Positions 14,484 to 15,052 of a DNA stretch of 15,052 nucleotides are shown here, piece after piece. The DNA lies in NCBI GenBank assembly GCA_003150175.1, contig QAKZ01000093.1, positions 1 through 15,052 on the forward strand. The letters are read 5' to 3'. Under the pieces are notes generated by a model. The model searched no databases. It saw only the letters and a list, made by a program, of their open reading frames with translations, and was not told where the DNA came from. Both the position numbers and the translations under genes were made by a program. Positions within the stretch are counted from its first letter, which is position 1. Every line of letters begins with the position of its first letter. The stretch is from Coriobacteriia bacterium. Lineage in GTDB: Bacteria > Actinomycetota > Coriobacteriia > Coriobacteriales > Atopobiaceae.

Positions 14484-15052
14484 AATCGTCCTTCCTTCGG
14501 ATCCCTTTCTTGCTTCCTACTGATTCTGGTCGATATCCCTGAGCAATGCGTCCGCATCGACAAGAGGCATCGGAATCGCGCCGAGGGGTGAGAGGCTCGA
14601 CACCTCGGCGCGATTCCGATGCCTCTTGTCGATGCGGACGCATTGCTCAGGGATATCGACCAGAATCAGTAGGAAGCAAGAAAGGGATCCGAAGGAAGGA
14701 CGATTATGAAAGGCATCATCCTCGCCGGCGGCTCCGGCACTCGCCTTTACCCGCTCACGAGCGTCACGAGCAAGCAGCTGCTGCCCGTCTACGACAAGCC
14801 GATGATCTACTACCCGCTCTCCACCCTCATGCTGGCGGGCATCCGCGACATCCTGGTCATCTCCACCCCGCAGGACCTGCCCAACTTCCAGCGCCTGCTG
14901 GGCGACGGCTCCGACTACGGCGTGAGCCTCGCCTACGCCGAGCAGCCCGTCCCCAACGGCCTCGCCCAGGCCTTCGTCATCGGCGCAGGGTTCGCCGGCG
15001 GCGAGCCCTGCGCGCTCGTCCTGGGGGACAACATCTTCTACGGCAACGGCTT
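14137..15052. repeat. Perfect inverted duplication with 16-bp centre, reaching the window end
   Basis: Bases 14137-14586 and 14603-15052 are reverse complements with no mismatch that I could find over 450 bases per arm; the axis is at 14594.5. The 16-base centre (14587-14602) is not symmetric. Each arm carries the same 103-base leader and the same first 347 bases of rfbA, so two identical gene starts point away from the axis. The right arm is cut by the window end, so the true length is unknown. Long near-perfect palindromes are unstable in most bacteria and are a common product of fold-back chimeras or contig-end errors, so an artefact is quite possible. A true duplicated rfbA kept identical by gene conversion is the alternative. 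Confidence 0.95.
14706..15052 (+). CDS. rfbA: Second rfbA copy, N-terminal part (cut by window edge)
   Basis: The plus-strand frame from 14706 runs to the window end and encodes 115 residues identical to the start of the minus-strand rfbA at 14483, ending in [10 protein letters not shown]. The same GGAAGGAC Shine-Dalgarno precedes it. If real, this is a divergent duplicate thymidylyltransferase gene that may open a second sugar operon to the right. If the inverted repeat is an assembly fold-back, this gene does not exist as a separate copy. Nothing in the window beyond the repeat decides between these. Confidence 0.5.
   Translation, partial: MKGIILAGGSGTRLYPLTSVTSKQLLPVYDKPMIYYPLSTLMLAGIRDILVISTPQDLPNFQRLLGDGSDYGVSLAYAEQPVPNGLAQAFVIGAGFAGGEPCALVLGDNIFYGNG

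Noticed and set aside
13632..14591. A 319-codon plus-strand frame across rfbA
   Set aside because: Antisense shadow of rfbA; valine/alanine/glutamate-rich without any family motif.
14587..14602. Invertible promoter switch
   Set aside because: Inversion between the arms would only flip the 16-bp centre, and no recombinase gene is nearby.

Overview
The window looks like a cell-surface polysaccharide locus from a GC-rich Gram-positive bacterium. Protein style and codon use suggest an actinobacterium of the class Coriobacteriia (Collinsella or a relative), but no rRNA or other marker is present to prove it. Every gene except one complete gene (5208-6350) and the duplicated rfbA start at the right edge is read from the minus strand. 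There is no tRNA, rRNA, CRISPR array or recognisable insertion sequence, and no gene-free stretch longer than 300 bases.

Reading in the direction of transcription (right to left), the locus opens with rfbA (glucose-1-phosphate thymidylyltransferase). Next come a YD-repeat lipoprotein and a 949-residue secreted GH25 muramidase carrying twelve ricin-type lectin repeats. These are followed by a PLP enzyme of the ACC deaminase/D-cysteine desulfhydrase family, a GtrB/ArnC-like polyprenyl-phosphate glycosyltransferase and two overlapping four-helix SMR-type membrane proteins. The 3' remnant of a second GtrB-like glycosyltransferase closes this block. A plus-strand gene for a sugar-transfer-associated ATP-grasp protein then converges on it. 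Between the two lies a 223-bp spacer holding a periodic array of five related 24-nt elements that folds into nested hairpins.

Left of a divergent control region (5081-5207) are a Wzx-type flippase, a 15-codon remnant of a lost gene, two further ATP-grasp ligases of different base composition, a DegT-family sugar aminotransferase, and the first 25 codons of rfbB (dTDP-glucose 4,6-dehydratase), cut by the window edge.

Inferred working: RfbA and RfbB feed a dTDP-4-keto-6-deoxyhexose, which the DegT enzyme may aminate. The ATP-grasp ligases may attach amino acids or similar acids to the sugar, and the Wzx protein exports lipid-linked units. The glycosyltransferase plus SMR pair would supply and flip a polyprenyl-phosphate sugar for decoration outside the membrane. 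The muramidase and lipoprotein act at the wall. No Wzy polymerase, priming glycosyltransferase or GT-C transferase is visible, so the system is incomplete here.

The most striking structural feature is at the right edge. A perfect inverted duplication (arms 14137-14586 and 14603-15052, 16-bp centre) contains two head-to-head rfbA starts and runs into the window end. It is either an assembly fold-back or a real duplicated rfbA. Base composition changes sharply along the window, and two gene remnants sit at such changes, which points to a mosaic built by recombination.
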